5,764 bases of DNA, taken from contig JBBECD010000080.1 in NCBI GenBank assembly GCA_040881995.1, positions 1 through 5,764 of the forward strand, in the 5' to 3' direction. Positions within the stretch are counted from its first letter, which is position 1; every line of letters begins with the position of its first letter. Shown here one piece after another: positions 1-5,713 of the stretch. Under the pieces are notes generated by a model, which saw only the letters and a list, made by a program, of their open reading frames with translations, had not been told where the DNA came from and did no database searches. A program made the translations under genes and the position numbers. Source of the DNA: JAQCEJ01 sp040881995 (lineage in GTDB: Bacteria > Planctomycetota > Planctomycetia > Planctomycetales > Planctomycetaceae).

Positions 1-53
1 CTTATACGCACGCGGAGGCATTTGTGTTGGCACGGGGTGCGCAATGCGGGTTA
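1..53. mobile_element. Possible end of a TA-targeting inverted-repeat element, truncated by the window edge
   Basis: The 17 bases at 37-53, GTGCGCAATGCGGGTTA, match the right terminal repeat of the MITE-like element at 4037-4190 (GTGCGCAATTGAGGTTA) at 14 of 17 positions. Both end in TA. On its right side this segment abuts the point where the HTH remnant (copy A) stops matching its intact relative, immediately after a Val-Ala codon pair at 53-58. The simplest reading is insertion of a related element at a TA within copy A. The other end lies outside the window, so the element cannot be confirmed. A short, GC-rich chance similarity is the main alternative. Confidence 0.35.
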
Positions 54-125
54 GCGACGCGCGGAATTCGCCCGTTCGGCTTGGTCGGTTCATCGCCGGC
101 ATGCATCTCCTCACCCTCGAAACGG
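53..125 (-). pseudogene. N-terminal remnant of recombinase-associated HTH gene (copy A)
   Basis: Read on the minus strand, this stretch encodes a peptide that aligns with residues 17-39 of the intact protein at 5148-5537. Shared residues include E-M-x-x-G-D, a KP pair and G-R-(I/V)-P-R-V. At the DNA level 64-99 and 5432-5467 agree at 32 of 36 positions. Homology is lost upstream of about 125, where the restriction cassette begins. It is also lost downstream of 53, where a possible mobile-element end begins, and the frame then reaches a TAA at 2-4. No start codon, HTH core or C-terminus remains, so this is a dead fragment. Its value is as a marker showing that the same gene once lay to the left of the restriction cassette, in the same orientation as copies B and C. 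Confidence 0.7.
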
Positions 126-140
126 ACAGGAGGCTTTCAT

Positions 141-169
141 TTGTGAATGATACGGAGGGGCGATATCAT
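141..169 (+). promoter_or_regulatory. Candidate promoter of the restriction-modification cassette, overlapping an inverted repeat
   Basis: TTGTGA at 141-146 (four of six to the sigma-70 -35 consensus) is followed by a 17-base spacer and TATCAT at 164-169 (five of six to the -10 consensus). The predicted transcript start is near 176, leaving about 65 bases before the GTG start. The two elements largely coincide with a perfect 8-base inverted repeat, GAATGATA (145-152) and TATCATTC (164-171), so a dimeric regulator bound here would cover the promoter. No mapping data exist, and planctomycete promoters are not well fitted by the E. coli consensus. Confidence 0.4.
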
Positions 170-180
170 TCGCGCTAAAG

Positions 181-192
181 TTCCGATCGGAA
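181..192. promoter_or_regulatory. Perfect 12-bp palindrome, candidate operator
   Basis: TTCCGATCGGAA is its own reverse complement over all 12 bases. It lies just after the predicted transcript start and about 50 bases before the endonuclease start. This position suits a repressor or autoregulatory site. No controller (C) protein gene is visible in the window, so the binding protein, if any, is unknown. It could be a chance palindrome. Confidence 0.35.
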
Positions 193-226
193 ATCGTTTC
201 AACGCGTGGCAGGCGGCACGGATTGC

Positions 227-233
227 GGAGAGG
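227..233 (+). promoter_or_regulatory. Ribosome binding site fixing the endonuclease start at GTG 241
   Basis: GGAGAGG lies seven bases before GTG 241. It is a strong Shine-Dalgarno match at good spacing. The longer frame opening at TTG 223 would place this motif inside the coding region and has no comparable motif ahead of it, so GTG 241 is preferred. Confidence 0.65.
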
Positions 234-240
234 CAATGCA

Positions 241-1335
241 GTGGCCATTTCAATCGATCATGCGGCTGCAACCGAGATCTTGTTTTCGGAAAGCGCCGCA
301 GCGGGTGCCGGTGATCTGCCGAAAGTGGCCGACGAATGGCGGGAGCGGGTTAATGAACTCGGACGACTCTGCCCTCATCGCAAGAGTTCGACCGTCATTG
401 CTGCGCTCGGGACTGCGATCTTAGCAAAGGCCACGGATGATCGCGTCGATGTCTATTCCCTGTTAGATCGTGGGGAGGCCGAAACGTCATATTCTGCAAG
501 ATCCCTGGCGGACAACGTTTGGGCACGCAACCGAGCCAAGCTCGAGGTTGACTTGGGGGCGAACGGCACGAACCCGCTGAACAACACGCCGTTTATCGGC
601 AAGACGAGAATTGATGAGATCACCGGTGTTCGCAATCAAGAGGGCTGGAACATTTTCATCCGGTGCATGGAAGCACTTCGGGCGGTGCCTGACTCGAAAA
701 AAGCGAAATTGGCACTCCGCGGTTTCATCGCGGCGCGACGTCGCGTCCTACTCGCCGAGGTCGATCTCGATCCGCGACTGGGCGACAACCTGACCATGCA
801 CGCCCTCGAATCACGAATCCGAGAATACACCGAAGGCGACTCCGAAGGTGGTCGGCGGGTGCAAGCCTGCGTGGCTGGAATGCTCGACGCCGTTTTTGGA
901 GTAGACCGCGTCGTTGCTGGCGTTATAAACGATCCCGATCGACGAGCACCGCTTGATGTCGCAGTCAAAAACGAACACGGCAGCTTTCACGTGGCTTATG
1001 AAGTTAAGGACAAGCCGATTACGGATGCGCACATCAGGGCGAGCGTAGAGAAAACGATGTCGTCTCACGGAACTCGAAATTTGGCCTTTCTCGCGATGAG
1101 TCGCCGCCAGAAGCAGACTGAGTTCACAGACGTCATGCAGTGGGCAGCACAGCGTGGTGTGAAAATCACGATTATCCTCGATTGGTCAACATTTCTCGTG
1201 GCGTGCCGTTGCTTTGCACCTGTCTCAAATGACGTCTTTGAAGGCCGGGCATTTCGATACATCATCGCCAGAGCACGGGAATTGGGAGTTCGGCCAGAGC
1301 CATTGGAATTGCTCATCAAGGGGGCAATGGAATAG
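241..1335 (+). CDS. Type II restriction endonuclease, SacI family
   Basis: Predicted to cut unmethylated DNA at a specific palindromic site as the restriction half of a type II system, with the methyltransferase 78 bases downstream as its partner. The 364-residue product, read from GTG 241, carries blocks I recognise from SacI-type enzymes. These are an alanine-rich helix ending in DDRVD (66-70), the segment LGANGTNPLNNTPF (105-118), and QACVAGMLD (208-216) followed by INDPDR (229-234). The last is followed by LDV, with Asp239, and by EVK at 254-256. Asp239, Glu254 and Lys256 fit the D...ExK pattern of a PD-(D/E)xK nuclease core; this assignment is inferred. Length is close to SacI as I remember it. 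The frame is uninterrupted and the start is supported by the Shine-Dalgarno at 227-233. Family membership is fairly secure; the exact recognition sequence is not established, though SacI itself cuts GAGCTC. Confidence 0.85.
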   Translation: MAISIDHAAATEILFSESAAAGAGDLPKVADEWRERVNELGRLCPHRKSSTVIAALGTAILAKATDDRVDVYSLLDRGEAETSYSARSLADNVWARNRAKLEVDLGANGTNPLNNTPFIGKTRIDEITGVRNQEGWNIFIRCMEALRAVPDSKKAKLALRGFIAARRRVLLAEVDLDPRLGDNLTMHALESRIREYTEGDSEGGRRVQACVAGMLDAVFGVDRVVAGVINDPDRRAPLDVAVKNEHGSFHVAYEVKDKPITDAHIRASVEKTMSSHGTRNLAFLAMSRRQKQTEFTDVMQWAAQRGVKITIILDWSTFLVACRCFAPVSNDVFEGRAFRYIIARARELGVRPEPLELLIKGAME

Positions 1336-1413
1336 CATGGCTTGACTTTGCGGTAGCGATAGTGCCTTATCTGGGTCGGTACGTCCACCGTCTATGGCTT
1401 CCTGGAGGATTCA

Positions 1414-2397
1414 ATGTCTACGAGTTCAAAACGACCGGCTAGTCGCCAACCGAAACTGCCGTTCGAAACAGAGTCGGTCGTTCCCACGATTCCCAATGTC
1501 GAGCCGTTTTACGCCACCGATTTAGGCATTGCGGTCGCAGGTGATTCCCTCGACATTTTGAAAAAGATGCCTACAGGCAGCGTCAATCTTGTTGTGACCT
1601 CACCGCCATACGCGTTGCATTTTAAGAAGGAATACGGCAACGCTGAAAAACACGAGTATGTCGATTGGTTCTTGCCTTTTGCCGCAGAAATTCGTCGTGT
1701 TCTTACCGATGACGGGAGCTTCGTGCTCAACATCGGCGGCAGTTACAACAAGGGAACCCCTACGCGATCGATTTACCACTTCAAATTACTTGTTGCCTTG
1801 GTTGAAGACGTCGGTCTACATTTGGCTCAGGAACTGTTTTGGTACAATCCGGCAAAAATGCCTGCGCCAGCCGAATGGGTAACCGTCCGCCGAATGCGCG
1901 TCAAAGACTCGGTGGAATACGTATGGTGGTTCAGCAAGACCGAGTGGCCGAAGGCCTCAAACCTCGGTGTCCTGAATCCGTACAGCAAAGATATGCTCAG
2001 GCTGAATGCGAAGAAGGTCCGTGAAACGATTCGGCCATCCGGTCACGTCATTCGTTCGGGTTTCGATCGAATCGATGCAGGTGGCTCGATTCCGTCCAAT
2101 GTGATCGAAGACGAGTTGTTCACGGATAACATGATCAAAGTCGGAAACAATTCCGCCAACGACCAATACACGGTCCGATGCAAAGAGGCGGGAATCAAGA
2201 TTCATCCTGCTCGCTTTCCGGCGGCGTTACCGGAATTCTTCATCAATTTTCTGACCGAACCGGAAGGCCTCATTCTTGACCCGTTCGCGGGCTCAAATAC
2301 GACGGGCGCTGTAGCCGAGCGACTTGGTCGGCGCTGGATCGCGATGGAAATGAGTGAAGAATATCTCGAAGCGAGCAAGTTTCGATTCAACTTGTAA
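1414..2397 (+). CDS. Type II site-specific DNA methyltransferase, N4-cytosine, PvuII-like
   Basis: Transfers a methyl group from S-adenosylmethionine to a base in the recognition site, protecting host DNA from the upstream endonuclease. In the 327-residue product the catalytic motif TSPPY (62-66) comes before the AdoMet-binding motif DPFAGSNTTG (289-298). This is the permuted order of beta-class amino-methyltransferases. SPPY favours N4-cytosine over N6-adenine. Many stretches resemble M.PvuII as I recall it: KKEYGN and HEYVDWFL just after the catalytic motif, WWFSKTEWPK in the middle, RPSGH, GGSIP, then HPARFPA-LPEFFI before DPFAGSNTTG. Conservation through the central target-recognition region suggests a related target; PvuII methylates CAGCTG. 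The start is supported by TGGAGGA at 1403-1409. The frame is intact and in the order endonuclease then methyltransferase. A weak TTGACT at 1342-1347 might allow separate transcription, but no convincing -10 follows. Confidence 0.9.
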   Translation: MSTSSKRPASRQPKLPFETESVVPTIPNVEPFYATDLGIAVAGDSLDILKKMPTGSVNLVVTSPPYALHFKKEYGNAEKHEYVDWFLPFAAEIRRVLTDDGSFVLNIGGSYNKGTPTRSIYHFKLLVALVEDVGLHLAQELFWYNPAKMPAPAEWVTVRRMRVKDSVEYVWWFSKTEWPKASNLGVLNPYSKDMLRLNAKKVRETIRPSGHVIRSGFDRIDAGGSIPSNVIEDELFTDNMIKVGNNSANDQYTVRCKEAGIKIHPARFPAALPEFFINFLTEPEGLILDPFAGSNTTGAVAERLGRRWIAMEMSEEYLEASKFRFNL

Positions 2398-2404
2398 TTC
2401 GTGC

Positions 2405-2555
2405 TCATGACTTGCCAGAGCTGCCCCACCTCCCCCTCTGCCTTCCCCACTCCACCTCCGCCACAATCGTCCGCAACTCGCGCTCCGTCACCGGATCCTT
2501 CCCCGCCTCGACCCGCGGCAGAAACAGAATTGCCTCTTGTACGTCAGGTGCCAGA
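2405..2555 (-). pseudogene. C-terminal remnant of recombinase-associated HTH gene (copy B)
   Basis: On the minus strand this encodes the last ~49 residues of the same protein as copy C at 5148-5537. Starting from L-A-P, it has the identical blocks QEAILFLPRVEAGKDPVTER and EWGRQR, matching at about 35 of 42 aligned residues before the tails differ. Homology to copy C ends abruptly at 2555 (5292 in copy C), so the N-terminus and HTH core are missing. The open frame continues further upstream only as an antisense shadow of the TPR gene. The stop (2405-2407) lies seven bases from the methyltransferase stop, in convergent arrangement. It marks the boundary between the restriction cassette and the TPR cassette. 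Confidence 0.85.
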
Positions 2556-2557
2556 GA

Positions 2558-2605
2558 GCATTCTCCCAATGGAATCAAATACGATAGGATACCACTGGGA
2601 GCTGC
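2558..2605. repeat. Imperfect inverted repeat (hairpin) in the leader of the TPR gene
   Basis: CTCCCAATGG (2563-2572) can pair with CCACTGGGAG (2592-2601) at nine of ten positions around a 19-base loop. GCA/TGC (2558-2560 with 2603-2605) can extend it across a small internal loop. It starts immediately after the broken end of HTH copy B and lies about 57 bases ahead of the TPR gene start. It could be an RNA leader structure, an operator, or part of a recombination site. No run of T follows it, so it is not a classical terminator. Confidence 0.35.
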
Positions 2606-2646
2606 GGATGGATTAAACTCCCTCCTGAAGTGTTTCGAGAACATTG

Positions 2647-2653
2647 AAAGGAG
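2647..2653 (+). promoter_or_regulatory. Ribosome binding site fixing the TPR protein start at ATG 2662
   Basis: AAAGGAG lies eight bases before ATG 2662. The longer frame opening at TTG 2644 would begin ahead of this motif and has no Shine-Dalgarno of its own, so ATG 2662 is the preferred start. Confidence 0.7.
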
Positions 2654-2661
2654 TCGCCGAC

Positions 2662-4185
2662 ATGCCCCCTCGCAAAAAGTCCACGCCAAAAACACCTGCA
2701 AAACAAGCCGCCTCATCGTCCCGCCAGGCATTAATGAAGGCGCGACGTCTTGTGGACCAGGGCTGGGACGCCACGACTCGCGAAAGGGCGAATGCCTTGG
2801 CACGCCAGGCACTCGAGGTGTGCCCTCACTGCGGTGAAGCCTACCATCTTCTGAGTGAACTCGCCTCTTCGGCGGAAGACGCACGTCCTTTCCTGGAAAA
2901 AGCCGTCGAATGTGCCACCCGAGAGATCGGTGAAGACGGCTTCCGCAACTTGGCAGGGAACTTTTGGGGAATTCACGAAACCCGTCCGTACATGTCGGCA
3001 CGACTGAATTTGGCTGAGTGCCTGATGGGAATAGGCCGCATCGACGAGGCCATCCTGCATTTTCGAGAAATGTTAAAACTGAATCCCCCCGACAATCAAG
3101 GCATTCGTTATCAACTGGCCCCGGCCTTATTGCAGATTAACCAACTGGAGAAACTTGATGCCCTCTTGATGCAATACTCCGACGATCATTCGGCCGAGTG
3201 GGCTTACTCTCGAGCGCTATTGGCTTTTAAAAGAGAGGGAGATTCGAAATCGGCGCGAGAACAGTTACATCAGGCCCAACGCATCAACGAATTCGTTCCC
3301 AAATATCTGGCTCAATCGAAGCCGTTGCCGCAGGAGTTGCCGAGATTCTACTCTCCAGGCGAAGAATCCGAAGCGATACATTATACCGTGGGCTCCTTGC
3401 CGACCTGGCGTGCGACACCAGGCGCGATTTCGTGGGTTCGCGAGACTCTGCACGTACCGTTGACGAGCACGCCCCGCAAGAAGCGGCCTCCCGCGTGGAA
3501 ACAGGTTCAATCTGTCTTGCAACAACTGCCGCTGCACGAAGAGACCGAATGGGAAATCGATCTGTTTTCGTCATCTCTCCAGCCTGCTGGTGAGAACAGG
3601 AGCTGGGGGTTCACGATCGTCAATGCGGTGACGGGCGTGCCGTTGATTTTCGAAACGTGGAATGAGCGGCCCAGTGATAACGATATCTGGCAAATTGTGA
3701 TCGAGACGATGAGAAACCCTGACGATTCGGATCCTTATCGCCCGCGGTCGATCCATCTCACCCGTAAGGCCTGGGCGAAAACGTGGACAGCGAAATTGGA
3801 GCAGATCGAAATCCTTTGTGTCTTGGCTGATCACCTGCCCCGAATTGCGGATTTGCGGGAAGGTTTCGAGCGTTCCACATCGTCGTTCGGACGGCCGCCA
3901 GAAGAACAGCGGCCGACCAGCAACGCTGATTTTGAGCAAATTCCCCAGGGAGATAATGAGTTATGGCAGATTGCCCTCCGAAAAATGCCAACCTGGATTC
4001 AGCAGGATGGCGATATGATCCGACCAACGGTTTGTTTAACCTCATTTGCGCACGGGAATCCGGATTTTTGCCGTAAGCATTTGCCCCACGGTGGGTTGCG
4101 ATCAATTTACCCAAAACACACTGTTTTCGCGAGTGCTGGAATGACTCGTGAAACACCGTATTTGCGGCGATTCGTGCGCAATTGA
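2662..4185 (+). CDS. TPR plus DUF6930-like protein, 5' part of a gene split by a MITE-like insertion
   Basis: Function unknown. After a basic, Lys/Pro-rich N-terminal tail (1-22), residues 25-235 contain TPR-type helical pairs, for example around 41-65, 113-140 and 178-208. From about 145 to 260 the pattern (IRYQLAPALLQ, AEWAYSRALLAF, TPGAISWV) resembles ST7-like TPR proteins of bacteria. A first DUF6930-like unit follows (about 275-400), then the beginning of a second at about 430, ending natively at Leu459 (codon 4036-4038). The last 48 residues (to the TGA at 4183-4185) are encoded by an inserted element and do not belong to the family. The native protein, rejoined with the downstream frame, would be 733 residues. 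TPRs suggest protein-protein contacts; no signal peptide or membrane segment is seen. The truncated 507-residue form may be non-functional. The domain name is from memory and is less certain than the split itself. Confidence 0.75.
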   Translation: MPPRKKSTPKTPAKQAASSSRQALMKARRLVDQGWDATTRERANALARQALEVCPHCGEAYHLLSELASSAEDARPFLEKAVECATREIGEDGFRNLAGNFWGIHETRPYMSARLNLAECLMGIGRIDEAILHFREMLKLNPPDNQGIRYQLAPALLQINQLEKLDALLMQYSDDHSAEWAYSRALLAFKREGDSKSAREQLHQAQRINEFVPKYLAQSKPLPQELPRFYSPGEESEAIHYTVGSLPTWRATPGAISWVRETLHVPLTSTPRKKRPPAWKQVQSVLQQLPLHEETEWEIDLFSSSLQPAGENRSWGFTIVNAVTGVPLIFETWNERPSDNDIWQIVIETMRNPDDSDPYRPRSIHLTRKAWAKTWTAKLEQIEILCVLADHLPRIADLREGFERSTSSFGRPPEEQRPTSNADFEQIPQGDNELWQIALRKMPTWIQQDGDMIRPTVCLTSFAHGNPDFCRKHLPHGGLRSIYPKHTVFASAGMTRETPYLRRFVRN

Positions 4186-4190
4186 GGTTA
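4037..4190. mobile_element. MITE-like element, 150 bp with terminal inverted repeats and TA target duplication
   Basis: The left end TAACCTCATTTGCGCACG (4037-4054) and the reverse complement of the right end (4173-4190), TAACCTCAATTGCGCACG, agree at 17 of 18 positions. The outer TA on each side is the likely duplicated target, giving a 150-bp element at 4039-4188. It encodes no transposase. Deleting the element plus one TA joins codon TTA (4036-4038) to GTG (4191), turning RPTVC + L into a continuous frame with VLDLTNDK. This is independent evidence for an insertion. Short length, TA target and terminal repeats match non-autonomous relatives of IS630/Tc1-mariner elements; the parent element is not in the window. 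Confidence 0.88.
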
Positions 4191-5015
4191 GTGTTGGATC
4201 TGACCAACGACAAGGTGGTCGGAGTCGATGTGCTGGAAGAATCCCCTTCGAACGACGTTGTCTGGGACACGATTTGCAAGGCGATCTGTGCTCCCGCGGC
4301 AGGGGATCCTCGTCGTCCCCAGGGGGTTCGGTTGTCTCTTGGCGAATTCGATCGCGCATGGAGCGACCGATTTGAGGAAATCGGTATCGCATGCGAGTTT
4401 AACGCTGATGAAAGTCAGATCAATACCATGATCGACGAGCTGACGGAACGCATTGTGGGTTCCCGACGCATCATGGCGTTAACGCACATTCCCGGCATCA
4501 CACCAGAAATGCTGGGGAGCTACTTCGAGGCTGCCGCCGCGTTCTTTCTCGCGGCTCCTTGGCGACATTTTCCCGGAGATGTGATCATTCGCGTGGAAAG
4601 CGGTGCTTTCAACAGCGGGCCCTGGTACGCCATCATCATGGGTCAACACGGCGTGGAACTGGGATTTGCCGTATATGAGAATCTCGAACAGCTACGCACC
4701 CTCATGAGCGGACGCCTGTCATACGAGAAGAATGCGAAAATCATGTCCGCGCTGTCGTTGATGTATGGCGAGATGTACGATATCTCCCCCGAAGACCTCG
4801 ATGCCATCGACCAATTCGGATGGCCTGTGGCCACCAAGGAAGCCTACCCTGCCATCATGCGCGTGAATCCGGGTTTGGCGTTACGCTTACCATTGGTGTG
4901 GGAAGTCGAACTCCTCGAAGCCCTGCTCCGTGCTCTGCCCGAATTCGTGCGGCAGAAGAATTCCAATGAATTCAACATGACGGTCAACACGTCTTTGCGC
5001 GAAATCAGTCTCTAA
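4191..5015 (+). CDS. 3' part of the split TPR/DUF6930-like gene
   Basis: This frame carries the native continuation of the gene beginning at 2662, displaced by the 150-bp insertion. The first ~95 codons (VLDLTNDKVVGVDVLEE through the MIDELTE region) complete the second DUF6930-like unit. The remainder forms a C-terminal region rich in aromatic and Gly-Pro-Trp motifs: APWRHFPGD, SGPWYAIIMGQ, GWPV, then RVNPGLALRLP. I have seen this in uncharacterised bacterial proteins of the same architecture. The open frame extends back to TTG 4182, but those codons belong to the element. GTG 4191 is simply the first native codon, and TTG 4194 is a possible start because GAGG of the element's repeat lies six bases ahead. 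Whether this piece is translated is unknown; the split gene is best regarded as a pseudogene pair unless the element can excise. Confidence 0.7.
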   Translation: MLDLTNDKVVGVDVLEESPSNDVVWDTICKAICAPAAGDPRRPQGVRLSLGEFDRAWSDRFEEIGIACEFNADESQINTMIDELTERIVGSRRIMALTHIPGITPEMLGSYFEAAAAFFLAAPWRHFPGDVIIRVESGAFNSGPWYAIIMGQHGVELGFAVYENLEQLRTLMSGRLSYEKNAKIMSALSLMYGEMYDISPEDLDAIDQFGWPVATKEAYPAIMRVNPGLALRLPLVWEVELLEALLRALPEFVRQKNSNEFNMTVNTSLREISL

Positions 5016-5026
5016 CTGTCGCGACT

Positions 5027-5141
5027 GCCATGAACGGCTTACGCCAATCTTCTTCCCCGGGTCGGCAGCTCATGGCGTCCGCATGGTACAGAATAACCAA
5101 ATGATATGCGAATCCTCATGACATTCTGCGACCGGGAAGAA
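5027..5141. repeat. Nested inverted repeats between the TPR gene and HTH copy C
   Basis: TTCTTCCCCGGGTCG (5050-5064) can pair with CGACCGGGAAGAA (5129-5141) apart from two unpaired bases. Inside it CGCAT (5080-5084) pairs with ATGCG (5106-5110). A second, overlapping pair is GCCATGA (5027-5033) with TCATGGC (5070-5076). The region lies between two convergent genes, so a role in ending transcription is possible, but long loops and no T-run make a simple terminator unlikely. It could equally be part of a recombination site at the cassette end. Confidence 0.35.
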
Positions 5142-5147
5142 TCAGTC

Positions 5148-5537
5148 TCATTCCCTCTCACGCCACATCCGCCTCTGCCGCCCCCATTCCATCTCCGCCA
5201 CGAGGGCTCTCAGTTCGCGCTCCGTCACTGGATCCTTCCCCGCCTCGACTCGCGGGAGGAACAAAATCGCCTCTTGGATCTCGGGCGCCAGATGCAGCAG
5301 GTTCATGATCTGCGTCATCCGCGCCCGCGTGACGTGCCCCAACCGCGACAGTTCGGCGAAATCGGCAACGACATCGTCGCGGATCAAACCGTCGAACCGG
5401 ATCGCCAGCGCCATCAATTTCGACACCCGGGGAACTCGCCCCTTCGGCTTGGCCGGTGCATCGCCGGGACGCATTTCCCTCTGCGAACGCTGGCCCCGGC
5501 CGAAATGAATCTTCGAGGTGACGGTGAGCGTGTTCAT
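5148..5537 (-). CDS. Recombinase-associated small HTH protein (copy C, intact)
   Basis: A 129-residue protein that I recognise as a small gene often found directly after serine-recombinase genes in Planctomycetes. Its biochemical role is not known to me. The central part reads as a helix-turn-helix: after the helix KLMALAIRFDGLI (40-52), residues 57-81 (V-A-D-F-A-E-L-S-R-L-G-H-V-T-R-A-R-M-T-Q-I-M-N-L-L) fit the ParB-like pattern, with Gly67 at the turn. The C-terminal third (LAPEIQE to WGRQRR) is strongly charged. DNA binding, perhaps regulating or assisting the recombinase, is inferred. The ATG overlaps the recombinase stop by two bases (sequence ATGA), indicating translational coupling, and GGAAGGG lies eight bases ahead of it. 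It is the only complete copy here; two broken copies lie at 53-125 and 2405-2555. Confidence 0.8.
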   Translation of the reverse strand: MNTLTVTSKIHFGRGQRSQREMRPGDAPAKPKGRVPRVSKLMALAIRFDGLIRDDVVADFAELSRLGHVTRARMTQIMNLLHLAPEIQEAILFLPRVEAGKDPVTERELRALVAEMEWGRQRRMWRERE

Positions 5538-5713
5538 GCGGCGGTCCCTTCCAGTGTGAATTCTTCGATGAGCGTCTGAAATCCCATGGGCCGGAATGTG
5601 ACCGAAATATCCCCCGCTGCGCCGTCGTAGTCGACGCGTTCAACGAGCAGTTGTACGATTCGCCCCTGTTCGCTGAAACTGAGCGCTTCCCACAGCGGGC
5701 CAAAATCGTCTAG
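5534..5713 (-). pseudogene. C-terminal remnant of a serine recombinase
   Basis: The frame ending at TGA (5534-5536) encodes 59 residues including WEALSFSEQGRIVQ, LLVERVDYDG and ISVTFRP. These match the C-terminal end of large serine recombinases of the resolvase/invertase type (Recombinase family), where a segment like LLVERVDYDG precedes a short beta-rich tail. The catalytic N-terminal domain, the DNA-binding recombinase domain and the zinc-ribbon region should lie upstream, but family-like sequence stops at about 5711. In this frame a TGA follows after about 12 further codons. The remnant has no start of its own. Its stop overlaps the start of the HTH gene, preserving the original operon arrangement. 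The recombinase that may once have mobilised this region is therefore inactive at this locus. Confidence 0.75.

Noticed and set aside
206..424. 72-codon plus-strand open frame before and within the endonuclease gene
   Set aside because: It mostly overlaps the endonuclease in another frame and resembles no controller protein; it has no HTH pattern.
1342..1374. Separate methyltransferase promoter with TTGACT at 1342-1347
   Set aside because: The best -10 candidates are either too close or match only about half the consensus, so I do not call a promoter.
2405..3001. 198-codon minus-strand open frame as a full gene
   Set aside because: Only its last ~49 codons (2405-2555) match the HTH family. 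The rest is antisense to the TPR coding region and shows no family pattern.
4182..4185. Four-base overlap of the two TPR-gene frames as evidence of a coupled operon
   Set aside because: The overlap falls inside the terminal repeat of the inserted element, so it is a by-product of insertion, not a native gene junction.
5106..5579. 157-codon plus-strand open frame
   Set aside because: It is antisense to HTH copy C, is rich in Pro, Arg and His as expected for a shadow in GC-rich DNA, and has no Shine-Dalgarno.
5158..5703. 181-codon minus-strand open frame overlapping HTH copy C
   Set aside because: It lies in a different frame from both the recombinase remnant and the HTH gene, which have clear family motifs, so it is a shadow of them.
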